A stretch of 34,143 bases of DNA from contig JAPYNY010000006.1 of assembly GCA_028283145.1 (NCBI GenBank), positions 1-34,143 on the forward strand, given 5' to 3'. Position numbers and translations under genes: made by a program. This DNA is from Candidatus Hopanoidivorans cymbastelae (GTDB lineage: Bacteria; Actinomycetota; Acidimicrobiia; Acidimicrobiales; Hopanoidiivorantaceae). Below the pieces are notes generated by a model, which was not told where the DNA came from, did no database searches, and was given only the letters and a program-made list of their open reading frames with translations. This document shows, one piece after another, positions 32,233 to 34,143 of this stretch. Within the stretch, counting starts at the first letter, position 1; every line of letters starts with the position of its first letter.

Positions 32233-32901
32233 CTAGTGCGTATTCAAATTTGCCAGCAGCAGTTGTTCTTGTTCTTGCAGCAGTTCCTCCAGCAACTGCA
32301 AGCGGTTGGCCACTGAGGGAGCTTCCAGAAGTTTTTGGCGGTCAAACTGCTGCAAGGGTATCAGGTTGGACAGCAGGAAACTTCCCTGCCAGTCTTGGGC
32401 AATTTCATCAGGCACCTCTGGGTCGTTGGCACCCATTTCTTTTCGCAGGCCCCAGATGCGTCTGGTTGCAGCCACCACCGAGTCGAACTGGTCTGACCAA
32501 CTAGCCGCCCCAGTTGAACCCAGCTCACACGGCCACGGCTCAACTTCAGCCCTAGGAAATGGGTCGTCCTGGAGCCATCGGCGCACCTGCAGACGACTGA
32601 GACCAACAGCCAACACTGCCATCCGCTGCCTAGGCCCGTCCAAGGAGCGATGCGAAACTATCTCGGCCAAAGTACCTACATCAGTGCGCATATCGCCTCC
32701 ACCCACCTCACTACCCCGTTCAATCAGGACCACACCGAACAGCTTGCTGCCCGCCAAGCAAACCGACATCATCTCCAAATAGCGCTCTTCAAAGATATGC
32801 AGTGGCAATACTTGTTTGGGCAACAGCACCGACCCTAAGGGAAACATGGGCAACTCCCCTTCCACACTTGGCAGTTCGGGAACTGGACCATCGCTGGACA
32901 T
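32233..32901 (-). CDS. LON N-terminal substrate-binding domain protein
   Basis: The 222-residue stand-alone Lon N-domain (PUA-like) protein contains LPMFPLGSVLLPKQVLPLHIFEERYLEMM, FGVVLIERGSEVGGGD, VGTLAEI and RMAVLAVGLSRLQV. It lacks the ATPase and protease domains of Lon. This family is widespread in actinobacteria as short proteins of unknown role. The C-terminus is a Gln/Leu-rich helix (LQLLEELLQEQEQLLLANL). It is transcribed divergently from selD across a 160-bp gap. Confidence 0.9.
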   Translation of the reverse strand: MSSDGPVPELPSVEGELPMFPLGSVLLPKQVLPLHIFEERYLEMMSVCLAGSKLFGVVLIERGSEVGGGDMRTDVGTLAEIVSHRSLDGPRQRMAVLAVGLSRLQVRRWLQDDPFPRAEVEPWPCELGSTGAASWSDQFDSVVAATRRIWGLRKEMGANDPEVPDEIAQDWQGSFLLSNLIPLQQFDRQKLLEAPSVANRLQLLEELLQEQEQLLLANLNTH

Positions 32902-32964
32902 ACTCTTTTAGTTTATTGACTGGCTCATACCTCTAGGGGGCAGAGCCAACTTTAGCTCTTCAGT

Positions 32965-32992
32965 TAAGTGCTCAAAAGTAAGTACTCAAAAG
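32965..32992. repeat. 14-bp tandem direct repeat in the LON/selD divergent gap
   Basis: TAAGTGCTCAAAAG (32965-32978) is followed directly by TAAGTACTCAAAAG (32979-32992), with one mismatch. Its position between two divergent genes would suit a regulator-binding site. No other structure in 32902-33061 is convincing. Confidence 0.6.
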
Positions 32993-33061
32993 CCCAAGTC
33001 AGACGGCATAAACTCCAGGGGTTCCGCCCGCAGTTTCAAAATCTGCATTAAGTTTTACCTT

Positions 33062-34141
33062 ATGGACAGCAATCCAACTGAGAGACCGCGCCTCACAAGC
33101 CTCAGCAGCGGGGCTGGTTGAGCCGCCAAGCTCGGCCCAGCCGATTTGACCCAAGTTGTGGGTCTGCTGCCGCAAACTGGAAACCCGAACTTGCTGGTGG
33201 GTGCCGACTCAGGCGATGACGCAGCTGTTTGGCGCACATCCGACGACAAATTGCTCATTGCTACGGCTGATTTTTTCGGCCCGCTGGTGGATGAGGCTTT
33301 TTTGTGGGGGCAAATTGCCGCCACGAACGCAGTGAGCGATATCTACGCTATGGGCGCCAGCCCCTTGTTTGGGCTTAACCTGGTCTGCTGGCCCAAGGAT
33401 TCTCTGGACTTGGACGTGCTTTCACAAGTGCTGGCTGGAGGGGCGGAAGTGGCTGAACGGGGTGGCTGGCAGGTCGCCGGCGGGCACACCGTTACCGGCT
33501 CCGAGCCTCTTTATGGCCAAGCTATTGTGGGCCACACAGAGCCAAGCCAGCTGCTGACTCTGAGCGGAGCGAAGCCCAGCGACAAGCTCGTACTCACCAA
33601 ACCGCTAGGCACTGGCATCATCACCACAGCTGTCATGCGCAGCCCGTCAAGCGCCATTGAGCCAAGTGGCCATTTGCATGATGCTTTCAGGGGGGCTGTA
33701 ACCGAAATGCTGCGCCTGAACGATGTGGCTTCAAAGGTGGCCCGAAAATATCGGGCCACAGCAGCTACCGACATTACTGGCTTTGGCTTGTTGGGGCACA
33801 TGTTCAAGCTCTGCCAAGCCAGCGGGGTAGCAGTTGAGTTGGATACGCAGGCAGTTCCAGTTTTGGCTGGTGCCAAAGAGTTGGCAGACGCTGGTTTTGT
33901 CCCAGGCGGGACAAACCGCAATACGGAATTCGTCCATCAAGCACTAGGCACCTCAATCAGCTTGAACCCCAAAAACAGCTCCGGTAGCGTAAATTCTGCT
34001 TCGAAAATCTTGCCAATACTGGCCGACCCTCAAACTTCAGGGGGGCTGCTGATTGCCTTCCCCTCTGAAACCGCTGAAGACGCGGTGGCTGAACTGACAG
34101 CTCAAAACCACCGCGCCGCCAGCATAGCTGTTCTGCTCTAA
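33062..34141 (+). CDS. selD: Selenophosphate synthetase SelD, itself a selenoprotein (in-frame UGA at 33119)
   Basis: SelD makes selenophosphate from selenide and ATP, the donor for selenocysteine and selenouridine. Read from ATG 33062 through one in-frame TGA, the protein has 359 residues, the family's usual length. It begins MDSNPTERPRLTSLSSGAG-U-AAKLGPADL. This matches the canonical SelD N-terminus (L-T-x(5)-G-C/U-x-x-K), with U20 at the catalytic Cys/Sec and K23 at the essential Lys. The second Cys of the usual CGCK is Ala. Downstream motifs are LLVGADSGDDAAV, TADFFGPLVDEAFLWGQIAATNAVSDIYAMGASP, VAGGHTV, KPLGTGI and ATDITGFGLLGH. A gene caller that stops at UGA would choose TTG 33146 and lose the active site. 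No strong Shine-Dalgarno is seen before 33062. Confidence 0.9.
33119..33121 (+). other. Predicted selenocysteine codon (UGA) of selD
   Basis: TGA is in frame 19 codons after ATG 33062. The protein sequence continues as an intact SelD directly on both sides of it, at the exact position of the catalytic Cys/Sec. A sequencing error turning a Cys TGC/TGT into TGA is the main alternative. Confidence 0.85.
33148..33164 (+). promoter_or_regulatory. Candidate bacterial SECIS hairpin in selD
   Basis: GACCCA (33148-33153) and TGGGTC (33159-33164) form a perfect 6-bp stem around loop AGTTG. The loop starts 32 bases after the UGA and has G at its second position. As I recall, bacterial SECIS elements place the apical loop about 16-37 bases after UGA with a G among the first two loop bases, so it fits. 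An alternative hairpin, 33112-33117 with 33137-33142 and 33120-33123 with 33130-33133, encloses the UGA itself. Confidence 0.55.
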
Positions 34142-34143
34142 AG

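Noticed and set aside
33022..33052. tRNA-Sec-like fragment (TTTCAAAA flanked by GCAG/CTGC) just upstream of selD
   Set aside because: The mini-stem has a T-T mismatch, no acceptor, D or T arm can be drawn around it, and the length does not fit; chance UCA loop.

Overview
This 34 kb window looks like a chromosomal segment of an actinobacterium (Actinomycetota) with intermediate GC content. The assignment rests on gene content and order: a SepIVA-like DivIVA-family protein beside coaD and rsmD, a DUF177-rpmF-plsX-acpP-rnc-Fpg/MutM-smc run, then ftsY-ffh-rpsP-khpA-trmD-rplS-yraN. A low-GC, Acidimicrobiia-like lineage is plausible but is only inference.

Layout. Bases 1-4443 (+ strand) hold a tandem locus of large RTX-type (GGxGxDxxx calcium-binding repeat) surface or secreted proteins: one gene cut by the window edge, one short RTX remnant, and one long paralogue whose reading frame is broken from that remnant. 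From 4516 to 32901 every gene is on the - strand and converges on the RTX locus. In transcription order these are: a LON-domain protein; an OYE-family flavin oxidoreductase, recG, a GNAT acetyltransferase, rsmD, coaD and sepIVA; a solitary DNA-methyltransferase-like gene; DUF177, rpmF (59 aa), plsX, acpP and rnc; a degenerate Fpg/MutM homologue; smc; two tandem HtrA-type serine proteases; ftsY, ffh, rpsP, khpA, trmD, rplS and yraN; and finally a cobalamin-riboswitch-controlled B12 import and adenosylation operon (btuF-btuC-btuD-cobO). selD runs the other way at the right edge (33062-34141, +).

How the genes work together. The core block links ribosome and RNA maturation (S16, L19, L32, TrmD, KhpA, RNase III, RsmD), SRP-dependent secretion (Ffh, FtsY), lipid synthesis (PlsX, ACP), CoA synthesis (CoaD), and chromosome and septum biology (SMC, SepIVA-like, RecG). 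The B12 operon imports corrinoid and converts it to adenosylcobalamin, with feedback through the riboswitch.

Most notable observations. (1) selD appears to be a selenoprotein gene. An in-frame UGA at 33119-33121 lies where SelD enzymes carry the catalytic Cys/Sec, so the true start is the ATG at 33062. A candidate bacterial SECIS hairpin follows. (2) The Fpg/MutM homologue lacks the catalytic N-terminal proline and most zinc-finger cysteines. (3) RNase III has Asn at a normally conserved metal-binding Asp. (4) rimM, lepB and rnhB are missing from their usual places. (5) Two HtrA paralogues sit between smc and ftsY. (6) Several enzymes (RecG, HtrA, BtuC, GNAT, OYE) carry low-complexity or tandem-repeat insertions. 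All calls come from reading the sequence alone; no database search was run.
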